Shown here: positions 34,051 through 43,000 of the stretch, piece after piece | How positions within the stretch are numbered: the stretch's first letter is position 1 | Layout of the letters: each line of letters starts with the position of its first letter | Made by a program: the position numbers and the translations under genes | Assembly (NCBI RefSeq): GCF_022825805.1 | Contig: NZ_JAJDWC010000087.1 | Span: 1-48,207 of the forward strand | DNA: 48,207 bases | Direction of reading: 5' to 3' | Source: Phaeobacter sp. | GTDB taxonomy: Bacteria; Pseudomonadota; Alphaproteobacteria; Rhodobacterales; Rhodobacteraceae | Notes under the pieces: model-generated | Told to the model about the DNA's origin: nothing | The model's database searches: none | Seen by the model: only the letters and a program-made list of their open reading frames with translations

Positions 34051-35081
34051 GACGCCGCTTTCTGCCCCGCAGGCTGGCCTGCAAACTCGCCTGCAATCTC
34101 GCCTGCAGCCTGCACCGCAGCGCCACGGCTCTCGCCGCCAAATTCCACCGGATGCGCCATCGGCTGACCGGTTTCCTGTGACAGGAAATACAGCGGGCGC
34201 TGTTTGCTCTCCATGTAGAGACGGCCGACATATTCGCCAAGAATACCAAGCGTCAGCAACTGGATCGCCGAGAAGAAGGAAATCGCCAACAGAACCGAGG
34301 CCCAACCAGCAACCGTGTTGAACAGGATCAGCGAGCCAAAAACATAGATCGCCATCAATACCGTGACCAACAGACTGACAAACGAGAGCCGTGTCGCCAT
34401 CTTCAGCGGTTTGGTGGAAAACCCGGTCAGCGCATCGGTGGCAAAACGCAGCATCGCTTTCAGCGGGTATTTCGTCTCGCCCGCCACGCGTGCTTCGCGC
34501 ACATATTCCAAACCGATCTGGTGAAACCCCGCCCAGGCAAACATGCCGCGGATGAACCGCGCCCGTTCGGGCATCTGCAGCACCGCATCCAGCGCCCGGC
34601 GGCTGACCAGACGGAAATCTCCGGTGTCTTTGGGGATGTCCACATCCGACAGCGCGTTCAGCGTGCGATAAAACATATAGGCGCTGGCTTTCTTGAACCA
34701 GGTTTCACCCTGCCGTTCAGCGCGGCGGCCATAGACCACGTCATAGCCGCGGTCCATCATCATCATCATGTCGGGCAGAATTTCCGGTGGGTCCTGCAAA
34801 TCCGCATCCAGCATGAAGATGCGCGCGCCAGTGGCGGCCTCCAGCCCGGCTGTCAGGGCAACCTGATGGCCACGGTTTGCCGACAAACGCACCCCACGCA
34901 CCACTGGATGGCGCGCATGTGCGGCCTCCATCGCGGCCCAGGTCTCGTCGGAGGAGCCGTCATCGACCAGAATAATCTCCGCGCGGCCCGCCCAGGGGCT
35001 GATGGCCTGCACCAGACGCTCCACCAACAGGGGGATCGCCTCTTCCTCATTATAACAGGGTACAACAACGGATAGATGCAC
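34047..35081 (-). CDS. gtrB: GtrB-like family 2 glycosyltransferase
   Basis: A 344-residue polyprenyl-phosphate glycosyltransferase. GT-A domain with SVVVPCYNEEEAIPLLVERL (near 4-23), LVDDGSSDETW (near 38-48), FMLDADLQDPPEI (near 90-102, the metal-binding DxD) and GYDVVYGRRAERQGETWFKK. Two C-terminal spans (LLVTVLMAIYVFGSLILF, VLLAISFFSAIQLLTLGILGEYVGRLY) anchor it. The donor sugar is unknown. The tail is a simple four-residue repeat (AGEIAGEFAGQPAGQK) coded by 12-base units at 34059-34106. First gene of the operon gtrB-gtrA-methyltransferase-GtrII-like. Confidence 0.9.
   Translation of the reverse strand: MHLSVVVPCYNEEEAIPLLVERLVQAISPWAGRAEIILVDDGSSDETWAAMEAAHARHPVVRGVRLSANRGHQVALTAGLEAATGARIFMLDADLQDPPEILPDMMMMMDRGYDVVYGRRAERQGETWFKKASAYMFYRTLNALSDVDIPKDTGDFRLVSRRALDAVLQMPERARFIRGMFAWAGFHQIGLEYVREARVAGETKYPLKAMLRFATDALTGFSTKPLKMATRLSFVSLLVTVLMAIYVFGSLILFNTVAGWASVLLAISFFSAIQLLTLGILGEYVGRLYMESKQRPLYFLSQETGQPMAHPVEFGGESRGAAVQAAGEIAGEFAGQPAGQKAAS
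34059..34106 (-). repeat. 12-bp tandem repeat in the 3' end of gtrB
   Basis: Four 12-base units, on the minus strand GCAGGCGAGATT, GCAGGCGAGTTT, GCAGGCCAGCCT and GCGGGGCAGAAA, decaying toward the 3' end. They keep the frame and code the AG[EQ]x tail of GtrB. Confidence 0.75.
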
Positions 35082-35290
35082 CTTCCTCGCCCCAATTCTG
35101 TTTTGCCCGCTTGCGACCGGGGGACCATCCGCCCGGCCGTCAACGCCGTTTTCACAGTTTCAGGGCTGTATTTTCCCCCGAAATGGTTAACGCGTTGTTC
35201 CGTTTTTGGAGACACAACGTGGCCAAACCATGGCGAATTGGGGGTCAAGGAGGGGAAAAACAGCGATTTTTAGCTAGTTTTGATGCGAAA

Positions 35291-37279
35291 TCACAAACAA
35301 TCCCGCGGCACGGTCTCTCGCCATTCCTTAACACAGACCTCTGTTTCTTCGGCCCCTTGCCGGGCGATGGTCTTGCGCCACAGGTGAAAATTCTCCCTGT
35401 CGCCGGACATCAGATTGTCGGTCTCGATCTGCACCTGCCAGTCGCCCCGGGCAAAGGTGAACCGCCACTGGCTGCTGAACGTCGCTGTGGCCGGATCGTC
35501 GGGGTGCACGCTGTAGCGCATGGCCACATGGCTGCCGACCTGCATGCCATGCACCGGATCAACCGCCTCGCCATAGTCATCGAAGGTTTCAAGCACCTGG
35601 GTACCATCAGCCTCCACATAGCTGTTGGACCGGCCCGATGCAGCGCGAAGGATCTCTGCGTCATAGCCGGGATAGTCGCGCGCAGGCCCGGGCGCGCAGG
35701 CCTCGCTTTCCTGCGCCACGTGGCGTTCCGGCAGGATCAACGCACAGCCCGCCAGATCCAGTGTCAGCGCGACGGGCTCTGGGCTGGGCCAGATGATCGG
35801 CCAATAGGATGTCGACAAGGCAAGCCGCAAACGGTGGCCCGCACGCAGATGATGGGCGCATTCGTTCAGCTCGAACTCCACCTCATAGCGGGTGCCGGGC
35901 ACCAGCGGCGTGGCGGTTTCATGACTGTCATCATGGCACAGGTTGCGCCCCCGGTAGGTGATCCGCTGCGCCACCCCATCAGGAGCCACATCGCAGAGCC
36001 GCGCAACCACCTGCGCCACCGGTTTGTCCACGGTAAACGCCAACCGGACCCGCGGGCGCCCAAGCAGTTCCAGCGGCCCCTCCAGGACTGCGGTGTCGAA
36101 ACACACCGACAGCGCATCATCCTCGGCCTGATCACCGGGCAATTCGTTGTCGATCCGCATGCCTGCGCAGAAATAGCCACCCGCCGCACCAACGGTGGCA
36201 GGGTTTGACACCTGAACCTCACCCGCAGCTGCGGCGGACTGCAGCGCGCCGTTCAGGCCCGGATAGAGATGGCTTTCTTTTACCTGCGGGCTCGGCCACT
36301 CCGTTTCCGCGATCCAGCGTCCCTGCCGCGGCTTGTTCTCTTTGGTGGGGTTGAAATGTTCTTGCATGTAGGTGCGATAGTCAGGCAGCGCCTCGGCACC
36401 GTTTTCTTCTGCCTTCAGCCAACGATCAAACCAGCGCAGCACCTCACCGTGGAAATCATGGGCCTCCAGTTTGGAGATATGCGCATAGCGATGCTCCCAT
36501 GGTCCGATCAGCGCCTTGGCGGGGGCGTTAAGTCCTGCGGCCAAAGCCGGGGGCGCGTTGACATAGGCATCGGCCCAGCCAGTGATCGCCAGAACCGGTG
36601 CGGTGATCGCCGACAGATCCTCACAGATCGAGCCGTGTTTCCAAAAGGCATCGCGCTGCCCATGGCGCAACCAATCCGCAGCCATAAACGGCAATGTCTC
36701 AATCCGTTCGATCCAGGCCTCACGCCAATCCGGGCGCAGCGCAGGATCCAGGGGCCGGGTCTGATAGGCATGCATCTGCGCGCTCCAATTGGCGTTATCG
36801 CTCAGCAAACAGCCCCCCATGAAATGGATGTCATCGGCGTATCGATCCACGGTGGAGGCCACGCTGACCACCGCTTTCAGCGCCTCAGGCTGGCGGGCGG
36901 CCAGTTGCAGACCGTTGAAGCCGCCCCAGGAAATACCGATCATGCCAACGTGGCCATTGCACGACGGATGCGCCGCCAGCCAGGCCAACACCGCTTCACC
37001 GTCGCTCAGCTCCTGTTCGGAATATTCATCATCAAACAACCCCTCGCTGTCGCCGGTTCCGGCAATATCCACCCGCAGGCAGACATATCCCGCGGCTGCA
37101 AACACGGGGTGCGTGGTCGCATCTCTGGGCGCTGTGCCGTCGCGTTTGCGATAGGGCAGATATTCCAGAATGGCGGGATGTGGACCGGCACCCGCGGGCA
37201 GCCACATCCGCGCGGCCAGCCGCCGACCGTCTGGCAGAGGGATCCAGAGATGTTCCAATGTGGTGACGGCTGCGGCCAT
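35291..37279 (-). CDS. CocE/NonD family hydrolase
   Basis: A 662-residue alpha/beta hydrolase of the X-Pro dipeptidyl-peptidase (S15)/cocaine esterase type. Nucleophile Ser in MIGISWGGFNG (near 117), general acid Asp in ITGWADAYVNAP (near 240), and His in IGPWEHRYAH (near 268). The C-terminal half is the beta-sandwich domain of the family (VCFDTAVLEGPLELLGRPRVRLAFTVDKPVAQVVARLCDVAPDG). No signal peptide when started at the ATG at 37279, which has AAGGA upstream; the open frame back to 37522 lies in the intergenic region and the divergent gene. Substrate: an ester or amide, not predictable. Divergent from an HTH regulator. Confidence 0.88.
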   Translation of the reverse strand: MAAAVTTLEHLWIPLPDGRRLAARMWLPAGAGPHPAILEYLPYRKRDGTAPRDATTHPVFAAAGYVCLRVDIAGTGDSEGLFDDEYSEQELSDGEAVLAWLAAHPSCNGHVGMIGISWGGFNGLQLAARQPEALKAVVSVASTVDRYADDIHFMGGCLLSDNANWSAQMHAYQTRPLDPALRPDWREAWIERIETLPFMAADWLRHGQRDAFWKHGSICEDLSAITAPVLAITGWADAYVNAPPALAAGLNAPAKALIGPWEHRYAHISKLEAHDFHGEVLRWFDRWLKAEENGAEALPDYRTYMQEHFNPTKENKPRQGRWIAETEWPSPQVKESHLYPGLNGALQSAAAAGEVQVSNPATVGAAGGYFCAGMRIDNELPGDQAEDDALSVCFDTAVLEGPLELLGRPRVRLAFTVDKPVAQVVARLCDVAPDGVAQRITYRGRNLCHDDSHETATPLVPGTRYEVEFELNECAHHLRAGHRLRLALSTSYWPIIWPSPEPVALTLDLAGCALILPERHVAQESEACAPGPARDYPGYDAEILRAASGRSNSYVEADGTQVLETFDDYGEAVDPVHGMQVGSHVAMRYSVHPDDPATATFSSQWRFTFARGDWQVQIETDNLMSGDRENFHLWRKTIARQGAEETEVCVKEWRETVPRDCL

Positions 37280-37374
37280 GGGATATCCTTCATCTTTTTG
37301 GGGCGGCGTCTGGGCCGGGCCCGGTGCATTTTGCGCCACTGTTCCCAAACCCGCCGCAGAAAGAAAGACAGCAC

Positions 37375-37403
37375 TTGTTCGCACCTGTAAGCGATTGTAC
37401 GCA
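37375..37403. promoter_or_regulatory. Direct repeat in the hydrolase/regulator promoter region
   Basis: TTGTTCGCA (37375-37383) and TTGTACGCA (37395-37403) differ at one base and start exactly 20 bases apart, two turns of the helix. They lie between the divergent hydrolase and HTH regulator genes, 34 bases before the regulator start. Candidate operator of that regulator. Confidence 0.45.
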
Positions 37404-37436
37404 GTCTGAAAGAAACGCCGCAACGAAAGCCCTGCC

Positions 37437-38222
37437 ATGCATGATGACTTTGCCCGCAACCTGCGCAAGCTCTGTGCTGAAACCGGCAGCATCGCCAAGG
37501 TCTGCCGCGCCATCGGGATCAACCGTCAGCAGTTCAACCGCTATCTGAACGGTCATGGCCTGCCCTCGGCCCACAATCTGCATCGCATTGCGAGCTATTT
37601 CCAGATCGACGAGGACGCGCTGTTTCTGCCCCACGCCGACTTTCGCCAGAGCCACAGCGCGGCCGACCCGCTCCCGATCGCCAAATCGCAGCATTTCGAC
37701 GCGCAGTTTGCAGGCCAGGCCAAACCCATGCGCCGGTTTCTTGGTTTCTACCACGGCTATTATCGCACGCCGACCTGGCCGGGCCATGTCATGCGCACAT
37801 TGATCCGCCTGCGCGCGCAGGACCATCAGGTGCGATCAGACACCATCGAACGCGCCAATACACCTGATGGCAGCATCCGCCAGCGCGCCCGCTATCGCGG
37901 CAGGGTGGCCTATCACAACAACCGCATCTGCATGTATGAAAGCCCCCGCGACACCCAGGGCTTCCTGTCTGAGACAGTGCTGATGCCCGTGCATCCGCAG
38001 CAGACCTCCTATGTGCAGGGTCTGGTTCTGGGGATCTCTGCCCGGGTGGATCAGCCGCCTTATGCGGCGCGGACGGTCTGGGTGCGGATCAGCAACCGCA
38101 CGACCCTGCGGGAGGCCCTGGCTGCCACCGGTCTTTGCCGCGACGACAGCCCCAGGCTCGACCCCAAAGTGCGCCGCCTGCTGGGCAATGACCTGCCGCT
38201 CAGCATCACCGCGCCCGAATAG
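37437..38222 (+). CDS. XRE-like helix-turn-helix transcriptional regulator
   Basis: A 261-residue protein with an N-terminal HTH of Cro/CI type (residues 5-62: LRKLCAETGSIAKVCRAIGINRQQFNRYLNGHGLPSAHNLHRIASYFQI pattern, shown here only as a whole helix set). A roughly 180-residue C-terminal domain has no family that I recognise; it contains FYHGYYRTPTWPGHVMRTLI and a basic RQRARYRGRVAYHNNRICMYES stretch and could be a ligand domain. Divergent from the CocE/NonD hydrolase, which it probably regulates. Its 3' end is only 24 bases from the convergent CoA-transferase and there is no clear terminator between them. Confidence 0.82.
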   Translation: MHDDFARNLRKLCAETGSIAKVCRAIGINRQQFNRYLNGHGLPSAHNLHRIASYFQIDEDALFLPHADFRQSHSAADPLPIAKSQHFDAQFAGQAKPMRRFLGFYHGYYRTPTWPGHVMRTLIRLRAQDHQVRSDTIERANTPDGSIRQRARYRGRVAYHNNRICMYESPRDTQGFLSETVLMPVHPQQTSYVQGLVLGISARVDQPPYAARTVWVRISNRTTLREALAATGLCRDDSPRLDPKVRRLLGNDLPLSITAPE

Positions 38223-38246
38223 GCGCTGCAGAGGGGCAAACCGCCG

Positions 38247-39377
38247 TCAGCGATCCTCTGTCGCCAGATCCTCGGACGACCCAAGCCGCGGCGCAGATCT
38301 GTCCAGCGCCAGCTCCGCATCCGAAAACACCCAAGGACCCCGCACGCCGGGCACGCCTTCGGGTGTGATCTTCATCTGACGATGCTGGATTTGCGGATCG
38401 GCAAAGGCCTGGGCAACAGAATTGATCGGACCCGCGGGCACCGTCGCCTGCTCCAACGCGGCCAACAGATCAGCCTGGGACCATTGCGCCAATGCCGCCT
38501 CCAGCAGCGGTGTCAACGCATCGCGATGTTCCACCCGATTTTGGTTGGAGCCGAACCGCGGATCCGCCGCCACAGAGGTCAGGTTCAGCACCTCGCAGAG
38601 CCGAGCAAACTGCCCATCATTGCCAACCGCCAGGATCACATGCCCATCGCGCACCGCCATAACCTGGTAGGGGGTGATATTGGGATGGGCATTGCCCATG
38701 CGGCTGGGGCTGGTGCCGGTGACCAGATAGTTCATGTTCTGGTTCGCCAACATCGCTGTGGCGCAATCCAGCAGCGACATGTCAATGTGCTGGCCACGCC
38801 CGGTGCGATGGCGCTGTTCCACCGCAGCCAGGATGCCGATGGTGCCGTAAAGCCCGGTGACAATATCGGTGATCGCCACGCCCACTTTCTGCGGCTCGCC
38901 ATCGGCGGCCCCTGTAACGGACATCAGACCGGACATGCCCTGCAACAGAAAATCATACCCGGCCCGCGCCGCATAAGGCCCGGCCTGGCCAAATCCGGTC
39001 ACCGAACAATAGATCAGCCGCGGATTGATCGCGCTGAGGCTATCGTAATCCAGCCCGTATTTCTTCAGCCCGCCCACTTTGAAATTCTCAATCAGGATAT
39101 CGGCGTCCCGGATCAGCTCCACCACTCTGGCGCGGTCTGCGTCCTTGCGAAAATCCGCAATCACAGAGGTTTTACCGCGGTTGGCGGCATAGAAATAAGC
39201 CGCACTCCGGTCGCCATCACGCTCAACAAAAGGTGGGCCCCAGCGTCGGGTGTCATCGCCTTCGGGGCTCTCCACCTTGGTCACCTCCGCGCCCAGATCC
39301 GCCAGCGACTGGCCAATCCAGGGCCCTGCCAGAATGCGGGCCAGTTCCACAACCTTCAAACCCGATAGCGGTGTCAT
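38247..39377 (-). CDS. CaiB/BaiF family (class III) CoA-transferase
   Basis: A 376-residue class III CoA-transferase that moves CoA between carboxylic acids. Seen: VVELARILAGPWIGQSLADLGAEVTKVE (near 9-36), GDDTRRWGPPF, the NRGKTSVIADFR segment, and the catalytic Asp in VGVAITDIVTGLYG (near 165-178). Family size normal. The acid substrate cannot be fixed; carnitine, formate/oxalate and dicarboxylic acids are all used by relatives. Single gene, minus strand, with a 438-base upstream region holding three evenly spaced TTGATC sites. Confidence 0.9.
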   Translation of the reverse strand: MTPLSGLKVVELARILAGPWIGQSLADLGAEVTKVESPEGDDTRRWGPPFVERDGDRSAAYFYAANRGKTSVIADFRKDADRARVVELIRDADILIENFKVGGLKKYGLDYDSLSAINPRLIYCSVTGFGQAGPYAARAGYDFLLQGMSGLMSVTGAADGEPQKVGVAITDIVTGLYGTIGILAAVEQRHRTGRGQHIDMSLLDCATAMLANQNMNYLVTGTSPSRMGNAHPNITPYQVMAVRDGHVILAVGNDGQFARLCEVLNLTSVAADPRFGSNQNRVEHRDALTPLLEAALAQWSQADLLAALEQATVPAGPINSVAQAFADPQIQHRQMKITPEGVPGVRGPWVFSDAELALDRSAPRLGSSEDLATEDR

Positions 39378-39527
39378 GCTGTTTGCTCCCTAAATTCAAC
39401 GCCTAAAAACCAATGCCTGCGCCGCGGCCAGCCACGTCCAGCCACCGCGCCCCCTATCATGGCTGCTCTCGTGGCGGCTCTCACGGCTGCTCCAGCCTTA
39501 GCGAAAGAAACAAACGCAAGCCAAACA

Positions 39528-39571
39528 TTTTGATCAAAACTTCGGAGTTGATCGCAATTCAAAGATTGATC
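39528..39571. promoter_or_regulatory. Three TTGATC boxes at exact 18-bp spacing
   Basis: TTGATC occurs at 39530, 39548 and 39566, each start 18 bases after the last; the first lies in a perfect palindrome TTTTGATCAAAA (39528-39539). They are 150-190 bases before the CoA-transferase start and about 250 bases before pgi. Candidate tandem operator. The rest of the 438-base gap (39378-39815) holds no convincing gene; a short minus-strand frame at 39374-39583 crosses it but looks non-coding. Confidence 0.4.
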
Positions 39572-39742
39572 GGATCCCCGCAATGCACGGCACAGCCGAA
39601 CTGAAACAGGTCAATTTTCCAGACCACCCATCACCACAGCGCAAGGCCCGCAGCCAAATCACCCAGCACCGTGGCCTCTTCGGGCACATCTCTTTTTGTC
39701 ATATGATGGCGGCTGCGATATTAATGCGTTACAAACACAAGT

Positions 39743-39754
39743 GTTAGCGCTAAC
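39743..39754. promoter_or_regulatory. LacI-family operator upstream of pgi
   Basis: GTTAGCGCTAAC is a perfect 12-base palindrome, with T before and TA after, 62 bases ahead of pgi. It is the classic LacI/GalR-type core with a central CG and nearly identical to the site before gap (15258-15269). Confidence 0.68.
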
Positions 39755-39815
39755 TAATGCTCAACGCAGCCCCAGGTGATTCGCATCAGACGGCAGCAGA
39801 CGACGGAGAAACCCA

Positions 39816-41459
39816 ATGACCGATATCTGGCAGCAGCTGTCCCAGCATCGCGCCCAGACCAAAAGCACCGCGATACAGTCGCTGTTTGATGCGCCAGATC
39901 GCTTTGCTCGGTTTTCAGCCCAGACAGACGGCCTGCTGCTTGATTACTCCAAAACATCTGTTGATGCCACGGCCATGACCCTGTTGCAGCAGCTCTGCGA
40001 CAGTCGTGGCGTGATGGCGCGGCTTGACGCCATGATGTCGGGGCAGAAAATCAACACCACCGAGGACCGCGCCGCGCTGCACACCGCCCTGCGCGCCAGC
40101 CCAACCACCGAAATCATGGTGGACGGCGTCAATGTGGTGCCTGCGGTGCAGGACACGTTGAAACGGATGGAGCGCTTTGCCGAGGCCATCCGCCGCGGCC
40201 AGATCACCGCGGCACACGGCGCGCGGTTCACTGATGTCGTCAATATCGGTATCGGCGGCTCGGATCTCGGCCCCGCCATGGCCACGCTGGCGCTCGCCCC
40301 CTATCACGATGGGCCGCGGTGCCATTTCGTCTCCAATGTCGACGGGGCCCACGTTCACGATGTGCTGGCAACATTGAACCCGGCCACCACCCTGGTGATC
40401 ATCGCCTCCAAGACATTCACCACAATCGAGACGATGACCAACGCGGCCACAGCCATCGACTGGCTGCGCACGGCACTGGGAGACGACGTCAGCGCCCATC
40501 TCGCAGCGGTCTCCACCGCGCATGACAAAACCGCCGCTCTGGGCATAGATCCGGATCGCGTGTTCGGTTTTGCCGATTGGGTGGGCGGGCGTTATTCGAT
40601 TTGGGGACCGGTCGGACTGCCCTTGATGATCGCCATTGGTGCCGATCACTTCTGTCAGTTTCTCGCGGGTGCCGCCGCAATGGACCAGCACGCGGCCACA
40701 GCCCCATTTCAGGACAACCTGCCGGTTTTGCTGGCCATTCTGGGCATCTGGCACAACAACATCTGCGGCTATGACAGCCGGGCCATCCTGCCCTACGATC
40801 AGCGCCTCTCGCGCTTTGCGGCCTACCTCCAGCAGCTGGACATGGAAAGCAACGGCAAGAGCGTGGCACTGGACGGCAGCGCCCTGACGCGCGCCTCTGG
40901 TCCAGTTGTCTGGGGCGAACCCGGCACCAATGGGCAACATGCGTTTTATCAGCTGCTCCACCAGGGCAGCCAGGTGGTCCCTGCGGAGTTCCTGATCGCC
41001 GCCGAAGGCCACGAAGCCGATCTGGCACATCACCACCATCTTCTGGTCGCCAATTGCCTGGCCCAGTCCGAAGCGCTGATGCGCGGGCGCACAACCGACG
41101 AGGCCCGCCACATCGCAGCCGCGCGTGGCTTCACCGGCACCGATCTGGATCAGATGGCCGCTCATCTGACGTTTGCTGGCAACCGGCCTTCCATCACCCT
41201 GGCTTATCCCAAGCTCACGCCTTTTGTGCTGGGCCAGTTGATTGCGCTCTATGAACACCGCGTCTTTGTCGAAGGCACCATCTGGGGGATCAACTCCTTT
41301 GATCAATGGGGGGTCGAGCTGGGCAAAGAACTGGCCCAAAGCCTGCTGCCGCTGGTCGATGGCTCCGCCGACAGCGCCGCTCACGCCGAAAAAGACGGCT
41401 CCACCCGCGGCCTGCTGGCCCATCTGGCCCAGCACAACCGCCGCGAACACCCCAACTGA
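39816..41459 (+). CDS. pgi: Glucose-6-phosphate isomerase
   Basis: Interconverts glucose 6-phosphate and fructose 6-phosphate, 547 residues, normal length. Marks: [18 protein letters not shown] (near 142-159), [14 protein letters not shown] (near 197-210), the [21 protein letters not shown] block (near 368-388) and [24 protein letters not shown] (near 482-505). First gene of pgi-zwf-edd-eda; lets fructose 6-phosphate from the nearby sugar kinase enter the Entner-Doudoroff route. A LacI-type operator lies 62 bases upstream. Confidence 0.96.
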   Translation: MTDIWQQLSQHRAQTKSTAIQSLFDAPDRFARFSAQTDGLLLDYSKTSVDATAMTLLQQLCDSRGVMARLDAMMSGQKINTTEDRAALHTALRASPTTEIMVDGVNVVPAVQDTLKRMERFAEAIRRGQITAAHGARFTDVVNIGIGGSDLGPAMATLALAPYHDGPRCHFVSNVDGAHVHDVLATLNPATTLVIIASKTFTTIETMTNAATAIDWLRTALGDDVSAHLAAVSTAHDKTAALGIDPDRVFGFADWVGGRYSIWGPVGLPLMIAIGADHFCQFLAGAAAMDQHAATAPFQDNLPVLLAILGIWHNNICGYDSRAILPYDQRLSRFAAYLQQLDMESNGKSVALDGSALTRASGPVVWGEPGTNGQHAFYQLLHQGSQVVPAEFLIAAEGHEADLAHHHHLLVANCLAQSEALMRGRTTDEARHIAAARGFTGTDLDQMAAHLTFAGNRPSITLAYPKLTPFVLGQLIALYEHRVFVEGTIWGINSFDQWGVELGKELAQSLLPLVDGSADSAAHAEKDGSTRGLLAHLAQHNRREHPN

Positions 41460-41478
41460 CACGGACAGAGAGGACACC

Positions 41479-42939
41479 ATGGTTTCCCGCGTCATTCCCG
41501 TCCAATCCTTCGATCTCGTCCTGTTTGGGGCCACCGGCGATCTTGCCCGCCGCAAGATCCTGCCAAGCCTGTTCCACCGGTTTCAGATAGGCCAGTTCTC
41601 CGAGGACAGCCGCATCATCGGCGCCTCCCGCAGCGCCATGACACAGGCAGAGTTCCAGACCATGGTGGCCGATGCCCTGCACATGTTCGCCCAGGGCCCC
41701 GATCTGACCGAAGACGACATCGCCGCCTTCCAGACCATGCTGCATTACACCCCCATCGATGCGCGGGGAGACACCGGATGGGACGAACTGGCCACGCATC
41801 TGCGCCCCGATGTGGTGCGCGCCTTCTACCTGTCGGTCGGCCCCAGCCTGTTTCCCGACATCGCCGCCCGCCTGCGCTCCACCGGAATTGCGACCCCCGA
41901 CAGCCGCATCGTGCTGGAAAAACCCTTTGGCCATGATCTGGCCTCGGCACAGGCGCTGAACGCCGCTCTCAAGGCCAATTTCGAAGAACAGCAGATCTAC
42001 CGGATCGATCACTACCTAGGCAAAGAAACCGTCCAGAACCTGATGGCTCTGCGCTTTGCCAATTCGCTGTTTGAACCGCTGTGGAACGCGTCCCACATCG
42101 ACCATGTGCAGATCACCGTCGCCGAAAGCATCGGTGTCAAAGGGCGCGGCGAATATTACGACAAATCCGGTGCCATGCGCGATATGGTGCAAAACCACCT
42201 GATGCAGCTCTTGTGTCTCACCGCGATGGAACCCCCGGCCAGGTTTACCCCCAACGCTGTGCGCGACGAAAAGGTCAAGGTGATCGAGGCGCTGAACCCG
42301 GTTGCTCCCGACGACATTGCCCGCGGCCAATACCGCGGCCCGGCGGGAGAGGCCTACCGGGATCATGCCAACAACCCCAACAGCACCACCGAAAGCTTCA
42401 TCGCGATGAAGGTGGAGGTCGCCAACTGGCGATGGGCCGGCACGCCGTTCTATCTGCGCACAGGCAAATGCCTGCGTGCCCGGGAATCCGAAATCGCCGT
42501 GTTCTTTCGCGACCCGCCACACAACATCTTTGCCGCCGATACGGGCGCCAGCGGCATCAAAGGCAACGTGCTGGTCATCCGCCTGCAACCGGACGAAGGC
42601 ATCACGCTGCGCACCACGATCAAGGATCCGGGCCCCGGCGGGATGCGCCTGACCGGTGCCAATCTCGACATGACCTTCGCCGACAGCCTGCCCGAAGCCG
42701 GACGCCCGCAGGATGCCTATGAACGGCTGATCATGGATGTGATCCGCGGCAACCAGACCCTGTTCATGCGCGGCGATGAGGTCGAGGCCGCCTGGGCCTG
42801 GGCCGATCCCATCATTGCGGGTTGGAGCGATGACCGCCATGATATCCCGCAACTCTATGATCCCGGCAGCTCCGGCCCCGAAGATGCGCTGTTGCTGATG
42901 CATCGCGATGGCCGCCGCTGGCGCGGCATTGGCGATTGA
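41479..42939 (+). CDS. zwf: Glucose-6-phosphate 1-dehydrogenase
   Basis: Oxidises glucose 6-phosphate to 6-phosphogluconolactone with NAD(P), 486 residues. NADP site LFGATGDLARRKILPSLF (near 15-32), active-site RIDHYLGKETVQNL (near 175-188), NRMFEP-like region NSLFEPLWNASHIDHVQITVAE and FYLRTGKCL. The ATG at 41479 has AGAGAGGA upstream and lies 19 bases after pgi. The lactonase gene (pgl), often next to zwf in related bacteria, is missing here; the next gene is edd. Confidence 0.95.
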   Translation: MVSRVIPVQSFDLVLFGATGDLARRKILPSLFHRFQIGQFSEDSRIIGASRSAMTQAEFQTMVADALHMFAQGPDLTEDDIAAFQTMLHYTPIDARGDTGWDELATHLRPDVVRAFYLSVGPSLFPDIAARLRSTGIATPDSRIVLEKPFGHDLASAQALNAALKANFEEQQIYRIDHYLGKETVQNLMALRFANSLFEPLWNASHIDHVQITVAESIGVKGRGEYYDKSGAMRDMVQNHLMQLLCLTAMEPPARFTPNAVRDEKVKVIEALNPVAPDDIARGQYRGPAGEAYRDHANNPNSTTESFIAMKVEVANWRWAGTPFYLRTGKCLRARESEIAVFFRDPPHNIFAADTGASGIKGNVLVIRLQPDEGITLRTTIKDPGPGGMRLTGANLDMTFADSLPEAGRPQDAYERLIMDVIRGNQTLFMRGDEVEAAWAWADPIIAGWSDDRHDIPQLYDPGSSGPEDALLLMHRDGRRWRGIGD

Positions 42940-43000
42940 TGTGTCCTGTCCCACCGCTCGTTTCGCCCCAAAGGCACCTTCTGACTGAAAGAGGCACCCA

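Noticed and set aside
33632..34249. N-terminal extension of the methyltransferase gene to 467 aa
   Set aside because: The added part lies over gtrA and gtrB in another frame; a good ribosome site precedes the internal ATG at 33631.
39374..39583. 69-codon minus-strand frame upstream of the CoA-transferase
   Set aside because: Crosses the TTGATC repeats, has shadow-like Ala/Arg composition and no ribosome site.
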